Shown in pieces: positions 1 through 8,614 of a stretch of DNA of 51,172 bases. Under the pieces are notes generated by a model. The model was not told the origin of the DNA, did not search any database, and saw only the letters and a list, made by a program, of their open reading frames with translations. Numbering within the stretch: the stretch's first letter is position 1; the number at the start of each line of letters is the position of its first letter. A program made the translations under genes and the position numbers. Source of the DNA: Chitinophagales bacterium (lineage in GTDB: Bacteria > Bacteroidota > Bacteroidia > Chitinophagales > BACL12); assembly GCA_019694895.1 (NCBI GenBank), contig JAIBBA010000006.1, positions 1-51,172 on the forward strand, in the 5' to 3' direction.

Positions 1-924
1 CTTCTATTAGGTGCCTGTAAGTCAAAATTGGAGAAGAAAGACCAATCATTAGACGAGATGCAGGAAGATGCAGGTAAGCAGGAAAACTATGTTCCGGTTC
101 TTGAGAGTGCCGATGCAACACCTGTTTACAAGAAGATCGGAGATTCTGTTGAAATGCATCTGAATATTTACTATCCTAAAAAACATGACAAACAAGCTGC
201 AACACCTGTAATTATTTACTTCTTTGGCGGCGCATTCATTCATGGTAGCCCGGGACAATACGAAGACCATTGTAAATATTTTGCAAGCCGCGGAATTGTC
301 GCCATAACTGCTGACTACCGTGTAATTTCCAGAAACAAAGGCAATGCCATTAATTGTGTTGTTGATGCAAAGAGCGCAGTTCGGTATGTGCGTGAACATG
401 CGAAGGAATTGAACATAGATCCGAATAAAGTAATTGTCTCCGGTGGTTCTGCCGGAGCATTTTTAGCCTTGACTTGTAATATGAATGATCCGAAATGGCA
501 AGATTCAACAGACAACGCTCAAGTGTCATGTGCACCAAATGCGATGATACTGCTCAATCCTGTGGTGAATTCTATGGAGCATAAATTTCGTATTCAAAAA
601 TTTAAGGATGATGCTAAGCAACCTGATAGCGAATCGCATGCAGCCGAAATCAATCCATTGACATCGATAAGAGCAGGAATGCCACCTACCATAATTTTTC
701 ATGGAACAAAAGATAAAATTTCAGGATATCAGTTTGTAAAACAGTTTGCCGATGACTATGAAAAAGCCGGTAATCGCTGTGAGTTGGTTACTTATGAAGG
801 ACAAAAACATGGATTTACTGCCATTAAATTTGAAGACGGAAAATATTATCGCGATGCGCTAAAAAAATCGGATGAGTTTCTCATTTCACTGGGCTATTTG
901 AGCGGTAAACCCACGGTTGAATAA
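1..924 (+). CDS. Alpha/beta-hydrolase (esterase-like) lipoprotein, 5' end cut off by window edge
   Basis: The reading frame is open to base 1, and its first codons read LLLGACKSK, a lipobox (LGA|C at bases 7-18), so the true start lies upstream of the window. A TTG at 28 is the first possible start inside the window but would discard the lipoprotein signal. The body has the alpha/beta-hydrolase layout of the BD-FAE/hormone-sensitive-lipase-like group: an oxyanion-hole segment FFGGAFIHG, a nucleophile elbow GGSAGA (Ser), an acid region HGTKDKI (Asp) and a catalytic GQKHGF (His). The likely role is hydrolysis of a carboxylic ester at the cell envelope; the substrate cannot be told. A strong terminator follows the stop codon. 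The fold and lipoprotein call are firm; the esterase activity is inferred from family. Confidence 0.87.
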   Translation, partial: LLLGACKSKLEKKDQSLDEMQEDAGKQENYVPVLESADATPVYKKIGDSVEMHLNIYYPKKHDKQAATPVIIYFFGGAFIHGSPGQYEDHCKYFASRGIVAITADYRVISRNKGNAINCVVDAKSAVRYVREHAKELNIDPNKVIVSGGSAGAFLALTCNMNDPKWQDSTDNAQVSCAPNAMILLNPVVNSMEHKFRIQKFKDDAKQPDSESHAAEINPLTSIRAGMPPTIIFHGTKDKISGYQFVKQFADDYEKAGNRCELVTYEGQKHGFTAIKFEDGKYYRDALKKSDEFLISLGYLSGKPTVE

Positions 925-930
925 AACTTG

Positions 931-960
931 AAAAGCCGGCGCTCAATGCCGGCTTTTTTT
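931..960 (+). terminator. Rho-independent terminator
   Basis: A 10-bp stem (AAAAGCCGGC with GCCGGCTTTT), a 7-nt loop and a run of seven T follow the hydrolase stop codon by 6 nt. Confidence 0.93.
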
Positions 961-1021
961 AGCATTAACATGAATTAACTTTTGCAATTGCGATCTTAAG
1001 CTTCGCAACGTGTATTATTGT

Positions 1022-3493
1022 ATGAAAACCCACCGGATGCGAATTTTTGTTAGCCTGTTTATTTCTGGTTTACTTGTTACAAGTGTAAATGCACAAACCA
1101 TTATTAAGCGTGAACACAGCGCTGTACCTATCAATGAAAATATACATATCGATGGTGTGTTGAATGAGGCATCATGGAACCAGGCACCAATTGCCGATAA
1201 TTTCACTCAATTTCAATTTAAATACAATATGGCCTCTGCCTATAAAACTGAGGTGCGCGTATTGTACGATAACACCGCAATTTACATCGGCGCAACCATG
1301 TATGATCCTGCGCCGGATAGCATTCAAGTGGGTATGACACAGCGCGATGAATTCGCGACGGCCGATTTTTTTGGGATAATTCTTGACCCCTACCTTGATG
1401 GTAATAATGCCCTTGAATTTTTTGTTTCTGCCGCAGGCGTGCAAGGCGATGCCAAAGCTTATGCAGGTGCAGGAAATTTTGGTGAGGATTTTAATTGGGA
1501 TGCCGTTTGGGCCAGTGATGTTAAGATTTCTGAAATAGGATGGGTTGCTGAAATGCGTATTCCATATTCTGCGATAAGATTTCCAAATGTGGATGTACAA
1601 ACCTGGGGTGTTAATTATATCCGGGAAGTGAAACGAAATCGCGATAAGAGTTCTTGGAATAATTTCGATCCTCAGATTGATGGCTTTGTGAAACAATGCG
1701 GGTTGTTGAAAGGCATCGAACATATTGAACCTCCAATTCGCTTGTCAATTTCACCTTATTTTTCGTCATACTATGATTTGTACAGCGACAAAATAAATGA
1801 CATCAGCTCAACAGCATGGTCGTTTAACGGAGGGGCAGATTTGAAGTATGGATTGAATGACGCATTTACACTTGATATGACCTTGATCCCTGATTTCGGT
1901 CAAGTGCAAAGTGATAACCAGGTGCTTAACCTCACACCATTCGAAACATACTATGTAGAACAGCGACAGTTTTTTACCGAGGGAACTGAGTTGTTTAATA
2001 AAGGCGATCTGTTTTATACAAGAAGAATTGGAGGTACTCCATATGGATATTATGATGTGTACTACGGACTTGATACCTCGGAATCTGTAATCGATAATCC
2101 CATTCAAGCTCACTTATTAAATGCGGCAAAAGTTTCCGGTAGAACAAGCAAAGGTTTGGGAATAGGTGTATTTAATGCCGTTGAAGGTGAAACGTACGCA
2201 ACGATTGAAAATAGCGAAGGTGAAAAACGCTCTGAACTTACAGGCCCGCGTGCGAATTATAATGTATTGGTTTTCGATCAGCAATTAAAAAATAACTCTT
2301 ACGTAAGCCTCATCAATACCAATACCTTGCGTGATGGCAATTATCAGGATGCCAATGTTACCGGCATGGAATTTCTGGTAAATAATAAGTCTAATATTTG
2401 GGGTGTTGAAGGAGGCGCTGCATATAGCAGTATTTTTGATGCTGATGCAGAACCTACCACAGGTATTCATCATAGAATCCGTGGCGGTAAAACCGGTGGT
2501 AAGCGCAGATTTATTCTCGGGTACGATTATATCGGATCAACATACAATATAAATGATCTCGGTTATCTTCCTATCAACAATCAATTGAATTTTTCATTTA
2601 ATACAAGCTATAATAGCTACGAACCGCTATGGCATCTCAATCAGATACATATGGTGTTTGAAACAAATTATCTGCGTCTGGTAGATCCGGAAGCATTTCA
2701 AAATTTCAGCATTTACGGAGAGACCTATGGAAGCTTTAGAAATTACATGTACGCCGGAGTTTTCTTTTACACCGAGCCTGTCACAACATACGACTACTTT
2801 GAACCTCGCGTGCCCGGTAGATTCTATACTTATCCTGTGAATTATAATTTCGGAGGATGGCTTTCTACTGATTATGGCAAGCGTTGGGCGATAGACATCA
2901 ACAGCAACTATCGTGTATTTGATGATGAAGGTCGATATCGCTGGAATGTGAGCATGTCGCCCAGATGGCGTGCTACAGACAGAATATTAATCATATTAGA
3001 TGCGGGTCGATATTACTGGCCCGGTGATGTGGGTTTTGTGAATTTAATGGGTGACAGTATTATCATGGGAAGAAGAAAAAATGTCACTATGGAAGGCGTA
3101 TTGAGTGTAAATTACGCACCATTGGTCAGCATGAATTTTAATATGCGCTTGCGCCATTACTGGAGTTTTGCCGAATACAGTGATTTTTACAATCTCGGTG
3201 AAAATGGAGAGTTATTGGCTACAACTTATAATTCATTTCTTCCGGATGGCACAAGTTCCGATGACGTCAATTTTAATGCCTTTAATGTCGATTTGGTATA
3301 TACCTGGTATTTCGCACCGGGAAGTGAATTAAATGTGGTGTGGAAAAATGCTATTTATCAATTTGGAACATTATTACCTGAAAACTATGTAGATGACCTT
3401 AATCAGGTGTTCGATTCGCCTACCAATAATAACTTCTCAATTAAGGTGCTGTATTACCTCGATTACCTCTATCTGCAAAAGCGAAAAGCTTAA
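1022..3493 (+). CDS. DUF5916 family outer-membrane protein with CBM9-like N-terminal domain
   Basis: About 823 residues. After a signal peptide ending in SVNAQ, the N-terminal part carries the segment HIDGVLNEASWNQA, typical of the carbohydrate-binding family 9-like domain that opens DUF5916 proteins. The rest is rich in alternating aromatic beta strands (many Tyr/Trp/Asn) and ends ...YLQKRKA, consistent with an outer-membrane beta barrel. A GTG at 1010 is possible, but the ATG at 1022, or the ATG at 1037 next to the hydrophobic stretch, gives a normal signal peptide; I take 1022. It is a single gene between a terminator and a short gap to the next promoter. The biochemical role of DUF5916 proteins is not established; the binding domain suggests glycan contact at the surface. 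Confidence 0.85.
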   Translation: MKTHRMRIFVSLFISGLLVTSVNAQTIIKREHSAVPINENIHIDGVLNEASWNQAPIADNFTQFQFKYNMASAYKTEVRVLYDNTAIYIGATMYDPAPDSIQVGMTQRDEFATADFFGIILDPYLDGNNALEFFVSAAGVQGDAKAYAGAGNFGEDFNWDAVWASDVKISEIGWVAEMRIPYSAIRFPNVDVQTWGVNYIREVKRNRDKSSWNNFDPQIDGFVKQCGLLKGIEHIEPPIRLSISPYFSSYYDLYSDKINDISSTAWSFNGGADLKYGLNDAFTLDMTLIPDFGQVQSDNQVLNLTPFETYYVEQRQFFTEGTELFNKGDLFYTRRIGGTPYGYYDVYYGLDTSESVIDNPIQAHLLNAAKVSGRTSKGLGIGVFNAVEGETYATIENSEGEKRSELTGPRANYNVLVFDQQLKNNSYVSLINTNTLRDGNYQDANVTGMEFLVNNKSNIWGVEGGAAYSSIFDADAEPTTGIHHRIRGGKTGGKRRFILGYDYIGSTYNINDLGYLPINNQLNFSFNTSYNSYEPLWHLNQIHMVFETNYLRLVDPEAFQNFSIYGETYGSFRNYMYAGVFFYTEPVTTYDYFEPRVPGRFYTYPVNYNFGGWLSTDYGKRWAIDINSNYRVFDDEGRYRWNVSMSPRWRATDRILIILDAGRYYWPGDVGFVNLMGDSIIMGRRKNVTMEGVLSVNYAPLVSMNFNMRLRHYWSFAEYSDFYNLGENGELLATTYNSFLPDGTSSDDVNFNAFNVDLVYTWYFAPGSELNVVWKNAIYQFGTLLPENYVDDLNQVFDSPTNNNFSIKVLYYLDYLYLQKRKA

Positions 3494-3495
3494 GC

Positions 3496-3503
3496 TAACT
3501 TTG
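3496..3503 (+). promoter_or_regulatory. Bacteroidota -7 box TAACTTTG
   Basis: Exact match to TAnnTTTG three bases after the preceding stop codon and only 4 nt before the ATG at 3508, so the transcript would be almost leaderless. Confidence 0.65.
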
Positions 3504-3507
3504 TGCT

Positions 3508-4920
3508 ATGCTTAGGCATTTATTATCGCTTGCTGTATGCTTATTAGGTTTTGGTATTATTAATGCCCAAACACCGGCAATTGATGTGCATTTCGGCGAT
3601 ATACATTCAATCAATCGAGGCTCTTCCTCTGTATTGGATGATGCAGGCGGCGTTTGGTTTGCAGGAACCATTTCGAATGGTGCAGAGGGATCAGATGACA
3701 TAGCCATTTATCGTATCAAACAATCCGGCGAAATTCTTTGGTGGCATGCTTATGGCGATGCCAGAAACGAATATGTAAATACGATCGCTGCCGGAGGTGA
3801 TGGAATTTTGTATGCATGCGGTGATGTCCGCGATCCTGAAACGGAAGATTTAAATGCATTCATCATGGCTTTAGACACGGCAGGAAATGTAATTTGGAAT
3901 CAGGAATATGGAGAGGCAGCCACGAATGAGGAATTCTATCAATTAGCTATTGCCCCTGACGCAACGATTTTGTTAACAGGATTTCATTCCGCTCTCACAG
4001 GCACAGGAAATGATGTATTGCTCGCAAGATATGCTCCTGATGGCGCCTTGTTGGAGGATACTGTATTCGGCACCGATAGAAATGAAGTGGGTATGAGTAT
4101 TGTTGCGCTACCCGGAGGAAATATTTTTGTCTCCGGTGACAGGCAAACAATTGATGGATATTATAATCCGATCTTCATTAAATTATCGTCAGACTTTAAT
4201 GTCATTAATGATATTGATTTGACTTCGCCACATAATAGCGGTTGTAAATCTATGCACCTTAATTTTCAGGGTGATTTATATATTTCAGGAGAAACAGCAT
4301 CTTTCGCCACACCTGAATTTGATGTGTTATTTATTGTGGTTGATACGCTTGGAAATCTGGTAACTCAAACCGGCATTCCTTCGGCTGGCCCCGATGCAGG
4401 ATACGACATCGTGCAGCTGCCTGATTCAACATATGCGGTTACAGGATTTGCTTACAATCCGGCGAAAGGTGAAAATGATATGTTATTAATGCATATCGAT
4501 TCTTCCGGGAATGAAATAGACCGTCTTTTTTTTGGTGAAACCGGTGCAGATATGGGATATGATATCAAAGTTGATGCTATTGGTAATTGCCGGCTATCCG
4601 GTTTTCATACCAATGCTGATACGACATTTTTCTCATTGGTGATTGCAGGTTTTCCTGCGCAAACGGAGACTGAAAATATAGCCTCGCCCGAAAGGTTCTT
4701 GTCAATAAATCCAAATCCAATAACCGAATCTATTTGTGTGCAAACTGAGTTGGAAGTTGACCGTGTAATTGTTTATGACAACTTAGGGAGAAGAGTAGGG
4801 GATTTGCCTAAAACATCAGGGCAATGTTTTGAATGGAATACTTTATTGCCAAAAGGCATTTATTATATACAGATGTATACATCTGTAGGTAATTTCACTA
4901 AAAAAATAATAGCCGGATGA
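3508..4920 (+). CDS. T9SS-secreted beta-propeller-like protein with C-terminal sorting domain
   Basis: 470 residues. The signal peptide ends GIINAQ. The middle holds repeated blades with lines such as GGVWFAGTIS, DGILYACGD and GNIFVSGD, separated by about 50 residues and containing acidic GxDxG-like turns, as in SBBP/delta-60 style beta-propellers. The last ~75 residues are a type-A T9SS sorting domain (SINPNPITESICV ... LPKGIYYIQMY ... KKIIAG), which marks the protein for export across the outer membrane and surface attachment or release. It appears monocistronic and converges on the skp-like gene. No enzymatic motif was seen; the specific function is unknown. Confidence 0.85.
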   Translation: MLRHLLSLAVCLLGFGIINAQTPAIDVHFGDIHSINRGSSSVLDDAGGVWFAGTISNGAEGSDDIAIYRIKQSGEILWWHAYGDARNEYVNTIAAGGDGILYACGDVRDPETEDLNAFIMALDTAGNVIWNQEYGEAATNEEFYQLAIAPDATILLTGFHSALTGTGNDVLLARYAPDGALLEDTVFGTDRNEVGMSIVALPGGNIFVSGDRQTIDGYYNPIFIKLSSDFNVINDIDLTSPHNSGCKSMHLNFQGDLYISGETASFATPEFDVLFIVVDTLGNLVTQTGIPSAGPDAGYDIVQLPDSTYAVTGFAYNPAKGENDMLLMHIDSSGNEIDRLFFGETGADMGYDIKVDAIGNCRLSGFHTNADTTFFSLVIAGFPAQTETENIASPERFLSINPNPITESICVQTELEVDRVIVYDNLGRRVGDLPKTSGQCFEWNTLLPKGIYYIQMYTSVGNFTKKIIAG

Positions 4921-4938
4921 TCAGTATCACCCGGCTAT
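4901..4938 (-). terminator. Terminator for the skp-like gene, overlapping the 3' end of the facing gene
   Basis: ATAGCCGG (4909-4916) pairs with CCGGCTAT (4931-4938) over a 14-nt loop. Read on the minus strand the stem is followed by TATTTTTTT, so it terminates the minus-strand gene. One arm lies inside the last codons of the plus-strand gene. Confidence 0.75.
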
Positions 4939-4958
4939 CAAAATCTATATTCAGTTAG

Positions 4959-5465
4959 TTATTGAATATTCATTTTTTTCTTCACCAGTGGAAGAATATC
5001 ATCGCCTTCAGGTGCCATAATGACTACCGACAAAGAATTATCTATCACATGTGTGTAGCCGTTTTCTTTGGCAACAGTTTTAATGATTTCAGTAGTGTTT
5101 TTGATGATAGGTTCAAAAAGTTCCTGCTTTTTAGCATCAAGCTTTTGCTGTGTTTCTTTCTCGTATGAAGTAATGCGGTCTTCAAGCATTACGGCATCCT
5201 GGATTTTTGCTTCACGAGCAACTTCACTCAGGTTTGGGTTCCCCTGTATATCATTCACCAACATTTGATATTCCTGCACATAATCCTGATATAGAGAATC
5301 GAATTCACGAGCATATGCAACAAGCTTGTCGTTAGCCGCTTTTGCCTCAGGCATTGACGAAAGTAATTCCTGTGAGTTGATGTATGCGATTTTTACCTGC
5401 TGAGCTGAAGCTATTGAGCTATAAGCCATTACAGCTACTACCAGCATCCATTTGATTTGTTTCAT
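4959..5465 (-). CDS. OmpH/Skp family periplasmic chaperone
   Basis: 168 residues, a typical length for the family. A signal peptide (ending SIASAQQ) is followed by the OmpH opening VKIAYINSQELLSSMPE, a long charged helical stretch (about residues 40-120, coiled-coil tentacle), and the closing beta strands YTHVIDNSLSVVI and ILPLVKKKMNI. Skp proteins hold unfolded outer-membrane proteins in the periplasm on their way to the BAM complex. It stands alone here, not beside bamA as in many genomes. The start ATG is 35 nt downstream of a perfect TATCTTTG box. Confidence 0.9.
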   Translation of the reverse strand: MKQIKWMLVVAVMAYSSIASAQQVKIAYINSQELLSSMPEAKAANDKLVAYAREFDSLYQDYVQEYQMLVNDIQGNPNLSEVAREAKIQDAVMLEDRITSYEKETQQKLDAKKQELFEPIIKNTTEIIKTVAKENGYTHVIDNSLSVVIMAPEGDDILPLVKKKMNIQ

Positions 5466-5500
5466 GATATAATAACAGTTTATTTATAAAAATTGAGCGC

Positions 5501-5508
5501 CAAAGATA
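5501..5508 (-). promoter_or_regulatory. Bacteroidota -7 box TATCTTTG for skp-like gene
   Basis: The plus strand reads CAAAGATA; on the minus strand this is TATCTTTG, an exact consensus 35 nt before the ATG at 5465. Confidence 0.65.
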
Positions 5509-5531
5509 CAGAAACGGTTCTGCCCCTGCAA

Positions 5532-6488
5532 TCATCTGTCGGCCATACCTAGCACCACTAAAGCTGCAACCGGAACAGGAACATACCCTTCAACCACCCA
5601 TTCTTCCGCATCATTGAACCTCCACATCGGTCGCCAAACGCCTTCATCAAAGGTCCACTGAAGATCAGGATTGCTGTCCCAGTAAGGCTTCAACATAGCA
5701 TCATCCCACAACCATTGCTTGTCGACACCCGATTCCCAAAACGGTTTCAGCACCTTTCCATCCCAAACCCACTCCGTCTGCGGATCAGCGCTCCATGCGG
5801 GTTTAAGGTACTTTCCGTCAAAGACCCATTCATCTTCCGGCCGATAGCCCCACAATGGTTTTAACGTCTGGCCATCCCAAACCCACTCATAATAGGGTCC
5901 CATATCCAATTTAGGATGAATGAAGCTTTTCCCGTCTGTGACAATATCTACCGAAAACTGTGCCATTCTTGCCCTGACACTGTCGTCGAGCGAAAAATGA
6001 CGAATATATTGATGTGCAACAGCAGTGACTTGCGATTGCGAAGTCAATTTCCCCTCAATTACACCAATCAAGAGATCGCTTATTCCACTGTATACTTCTG
6101 TGAGCGAATCGTTAATTACTTCAAAATGCAACAGTTCTTCATTGTCTTTGTCGATGGGATGATCGCCGAGGTAGAAACTATTTTGCATGGCGATATATTG
6201 AACCGTGCTGCCATCGGCTTGTAAAATGACACCGGATTTGCGATGTAACATGTCCTTTGCATTCACCAGAAATAATATCTGTTCCTTCGAAGTGCTATCA
6301 CCAACATAAACAGTATTTCCACTGAGTGTATACGCCACTTCCGAAGGGCCGGTAAAAAGTTTATTGTCGGAAATTTTTCCGATTATTGTATTGGAATCAA
6401 TAAACAGATAAATATCCGTTGATTGTGCAAACGATATGCTGTTGAAGCATATGAGGATAGTGCATATTCCGGAAATAATGTTACGCAT
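5532..6488 (-). CDS. Exported protein of unknown function with 19-residue Trp-rich tandem repeats
   Basis: 318 residues. The signal peptide ends SISFAQ. Residues ~25-190 form a domain I do not recognise, with short strand-like lines such as DIYLFIDSNTIIGKI and VYVGDSTSKEQILFLV. Residues 201-295 are five in-register 19-residue repeats with the pattern EWxWDGxxLKPxW, for example EWVFDGKYLKPAW, with a degenerate unit on each side. The C-terminus is hydrophobic (VPVAALVVLG). The N-terminal lines faintly recall 4-fold beta-flower proteins, but I cannot support that assignment. Its start codon faces that of mtnA with only two bases between them. No function is proposed. Confidence 0.8.
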   Translation of the reverse strand: MRNIISGICTILICFNSISFAQSTDIYLFIDSNTIIGKISDNKLFTGPSEVAYTLSGNTVYVGDSTSKEQILFLVNAKDMLHRKSGVILQADGSTVQYIAMQNSFYLGDHPIDKDNEELLHFEVINDSLTEVYSGISDLLIGVIEGKLTSQSQVTAVAHQYIRHFSLDDSVRARMAQFSVDIVTDGKSFIHPKLDMGPYYEWVWDGQTLKPLWGYRPEDEWVFDGKYLKPAWSADPQTEWVWDGKVLKPFWESGVDKQWLWDDAMLKPYWDSNPDLQWTFDEGVWRPMWRFNDAEEWVVEGYVPVPVAALVVLGMADR

Positions 6489-6490
6489 AA

Positions 6491-7603
6491 ATGCTGATTA
6501 AAGGTACGCAATTTCGAACGATATGGCTGCATCCGGATGATGAGAACTGTGTGCAATTGATCGACCAACGATGGCTTCCGCATGAGGTTCGTATTGCTGA
6601 TATTCGCACAGTTGATGAAATGTGCACTGCCATTGCCGACATGTGGGTGCGTGGTGCTCCTTTGATAGGTGCCGCTGCTGCCTGGGGCATGTATCTTGCT
6701 GCATGCGAAGTGCCCGCCAGTTGTGCCAGAGATTTCTTTTTTGAAGAGGCATATGGCAAATTATTAAAAACGAGGCCTACAGCAGTAAATTTAAAATGGG
6801 CTTTGGATGAAATGCTGACTGCGATTACCGGTAATGATTCAATAATCGAATCAAAATGGTATGCACGAAATCGCGCTAAATGGATTGCAGATGATGATGT
6901 AAAAGTGAACACTGCTATTGGTGAATATGGTTTATCATTGTTATCGGCTATTGCAGAAAAAAAATCCGGTGAACCGGTACAAATTCTTACACATTGTAAT
7001 GCCGGCTGGCTTGCAACAGTTGACAGAGGAACGATAACTGCTCCGATTTATTTGGCTGCGGAAAAAAATATTCCCATTCACGTATATGTAAGTGAAACTC
7101 GTCCGCGTAATCAGGGCGCGCAACTGACAGCATGGGAATTGGGTGAAAATAATATCCCGCATACTTTGATTGCAGATAATGCCGCCGGGTATCTAATGCA
7201 GCAAGGTAAAATTGATATCGTATTAGTTGGTACCGACAGAACATCTGCACGCGGTGATGTGATCAATAAAATAGGTACATATTTGAAAGCATTGGCCGCG
7301 CATGAACATCAGGTTCCATTCTTTGTTGCAGCACCTTCATCAAGTATTGATTTTACCATGAAAGATGCTTTTACAGAAGCAAAAATCGAAGAGCGTAACG
7401 CCGATGAAGTTACCTATGTTCAAGGAAGAGCAGATGGCAAAATTATTTCAGTGCGCATATCACCTGAATCTACAACTGCCATAAATCCTGCATTTGATAT
7501 TACACCTGCCAAATATGTCACAGGCTTGATCACTGAAAAAGGAATTTGTAGCGCCTCATTTGAAGGGCTCAAAAAATTATTTCCTGAGAAATTTAGTTTT
7601 TGA
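6491..7603 (+). CDS. mtnA: S-methyl-5-thioribose-1-phosphate isomerase
   Basis: 370 residues, the usual MtnA length. It opens LIKGTQFRTIWLHPDD, as family members do. The two catalytic residues are present: Cys169 in THCNAGWLAT and Asp249 in VGTDRTSARGDV. An N-terminal RGAPLIGAAAAWGMYLA helix is also diagnostic. The enzyme converts the cyclic aldose phosphate 5-methylthioribose-1-phosphate to methylthioribulose-1-phosphate in methionine salvage and can act on 5-deoxyribose-1-phosphate. A class II aldolase 400 bp downstream on the same strand may use its product. No mtnK, mtnC or mtnD is in the window. The start is fixed by homology. The stop codon abuts the stop of the facing lipoprotein gene with no gap. 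Confidence 0.95.
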   Translation: MLIKGTQFRTIWLHPDDENCVQLIDQRWLPHEVRIADIRTVDEMCTAIADMWVRGAPLIGAAAAWGMYLAACEVPASCARDFFFEEAYGKLLKTRPTAVNLKWALDEMLTAITGNDSIIESKWYARNRAKWIADDDVKVNTAIGEYGLSLLSAIAEKKSGEPVQILTHCNAGWLATVDRGTITAPIYLAAEKNIPIHVYVSETRPRNQGAQLTAWELGENNIPHTLIADNAAGYLMQQGKIDIVLVGTDRTSARGDVINKIGTYLKALAAHEHQVPFFVAAPSSSIDFTMKDAFTEAKIEERNADEVTYVQGRADGKIISVRISPESTTAINPAFDITPAKYVTGLITEKGICSASFEGLKKLFPEKFSF

Positions 7604-7906
7604 TCATTCCATTTTTACAGTAACCAACTCAATTATTGGCCCAACCATACAAATAGACACACTGTTTACTTCAGTATAAGTAAATGATATGGGTGCATAA
7701 TCCACCAGTTCTAAACCAAAGTCTCCGAGATTTATTGGTTCCATTGCCTGATTGTCGGCATTGATAATTACCCATCCACAACCATCTAACCCGGTATAGT
7801 TTCTGAGATATCCTGTATCCAATTGCAACGCATTTGCAGGTGGATCCGTTTCGCAGGAACTAAATAGGGCAGTCGCTATAATCAAGCCTATCAGATATCT
7901 TGTCAT
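7604..7906 (-). CDS. Small lipoprotein of unknown function
   Basis: 100 residues. It begins with a lipoprotein signal peptide (lipobox LFSSC), then a short mature domain with a GLDGCGWVI segment containing two further cysteines over the whole mature chain. Similar 90-110 residue lipoproteins with a single cysteine-containing beta domain are common in Bacteroidota. The gene is convergent with mtnA, the two stop codons touching (TGA at 7601-7603 and complement of TGA at 7604-7606). A perfect -7 box lies 17 nt upstream. Function is unknown; existence is supported by the clean signal peptide, the promoter and the tight packing. Confidence 0.75.
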   Translation of the reverse strand: MTRYLIGLIIATALFSSCETDPPANALQLDTGYLRNYTGLDGCGWVIINADNQAMEPINLGDFGLELVDYAPISFTYTEVNSVSICMVGPIIELVTVKME

Positions 7907-7923
7907 TGTGAAAATTTGATACT

Positions 7924-7931
7924 CAAAGTTA
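7924..7931 (-). promoter_or_regulatory. Bacteroidota -7 box TAACTTTG for small lipoprotein gene
   Basis: The plus strand CAAAGTTA reads TAACTTTG on the minus strand, 17 nt before the ATG at 7906. Confidence 0.65.
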
Positions 7932-7986
7932 GTCTCAAATAGGGTGTTTCACAAGTATTTTATTTCGAATTAAAGCTTCATTCCAT

Positions 7987-7994
7987 TACTTTTG
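7987..7994 (+). promoter_or_regulatory. Bacteroidota -7 box TACTTTTG for class II aldolase
   Basis: Exact TAnnTTTG match 8 nt before the ATG at 8003; implies a leader of only a few bases. Confidence 0.65.
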
Positions 7995-8002
7995 ACGAGA
8001 TC

Positions 8003-8614
8003 ATGACGCATGACGGTTATATAAAATATGAGCAGCATTGGGAAATAGCTAAGCCTTTGACAGATATCGAACCGCTGGTTTTGATGCGTAATCAATTGGC
8101 TGCATTGCAATGGATTGGGGTGTATCCTGATGGTGTCGGGTATGGAAATATCAGTTTGAGACTTGAGGGCGCCGACCAATTCTTAATTAGCGGAACGCAG
8201 ACCGGAAACATGCTAATTGCAGATGCATCGCATTTTTGTATGGTTGAAAAGGCTGATATCAACAAAAATATCTTGTGGTGCAAAGGACCGATAAAAGCTT
8301 CATCAGAGGCGCTGACACATGCGGCGTTTTATCAGAGCGATCGCAACATTTGTGCAGTTATACATATACATGATGCAGCCGCATGGAAAAGATTATTGTT
8401 TGCAATTCCTACAGTAAGTAAAGAAATTGAATATGGAACTCCGGAAATGGCTTTTGCTATGCAAGCGCTCATTCATTCGCAACAAAATAAATTGTGTGGA
8501 GTGATTGTAACCGCCGGACATGCAGATGGCATTTTTGCCTATGGTGATTCGCTGAATAGCGCATTTTCGGTATTAGAATCCGCCATGCATCACTCACCAA
8601 CAAATAATGGATAA
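8003..8614 (+). CDS. Class II aldolase/adducin family enzyme
   Basis: 203 residues. The metal-binding set of the fold is complete: Glu102 in SSEALTHAAFY, His121 and His123 in AVIHIHD, and His173 in AGHADGIFAYG. The phosphate/substrate loops GYGNISL and ISGTQTG precede them. Family members are fuculose/rhamnulose-phosphate aldolases, MtnB dehydratases and the aldolase (Ald2) of 5-deoxyribose and methylthioribose salvage. Adjacency to mtnA suggests it acts on methylthioribulose- or 5-deoxyribulose-1-phosphate, either cleaving it to DHAP or dehydrating it; the sequence alone does not decide between these. Its 3' end overlaps the facing mqnD gene by 25 bp. Confidence 0.85.
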   Translation: MTHDGYIKYEQHWEIAKPLTDIEPLVLMRNQLAALQWIGVYPDGVGYGNISLRLEGADQFLISGTQTGNMLIADASHFCMVEKADINKNILWCKGPIKASSEALTHAAFYQSDRNICAVIHIHDAAAWKRLLFAIPTVSKEIEYGTPEMAFAMQALIHSQQNKLCGVIVTAGHADGIFAYGDSLNSAFSVLESAMHHSPTNNG

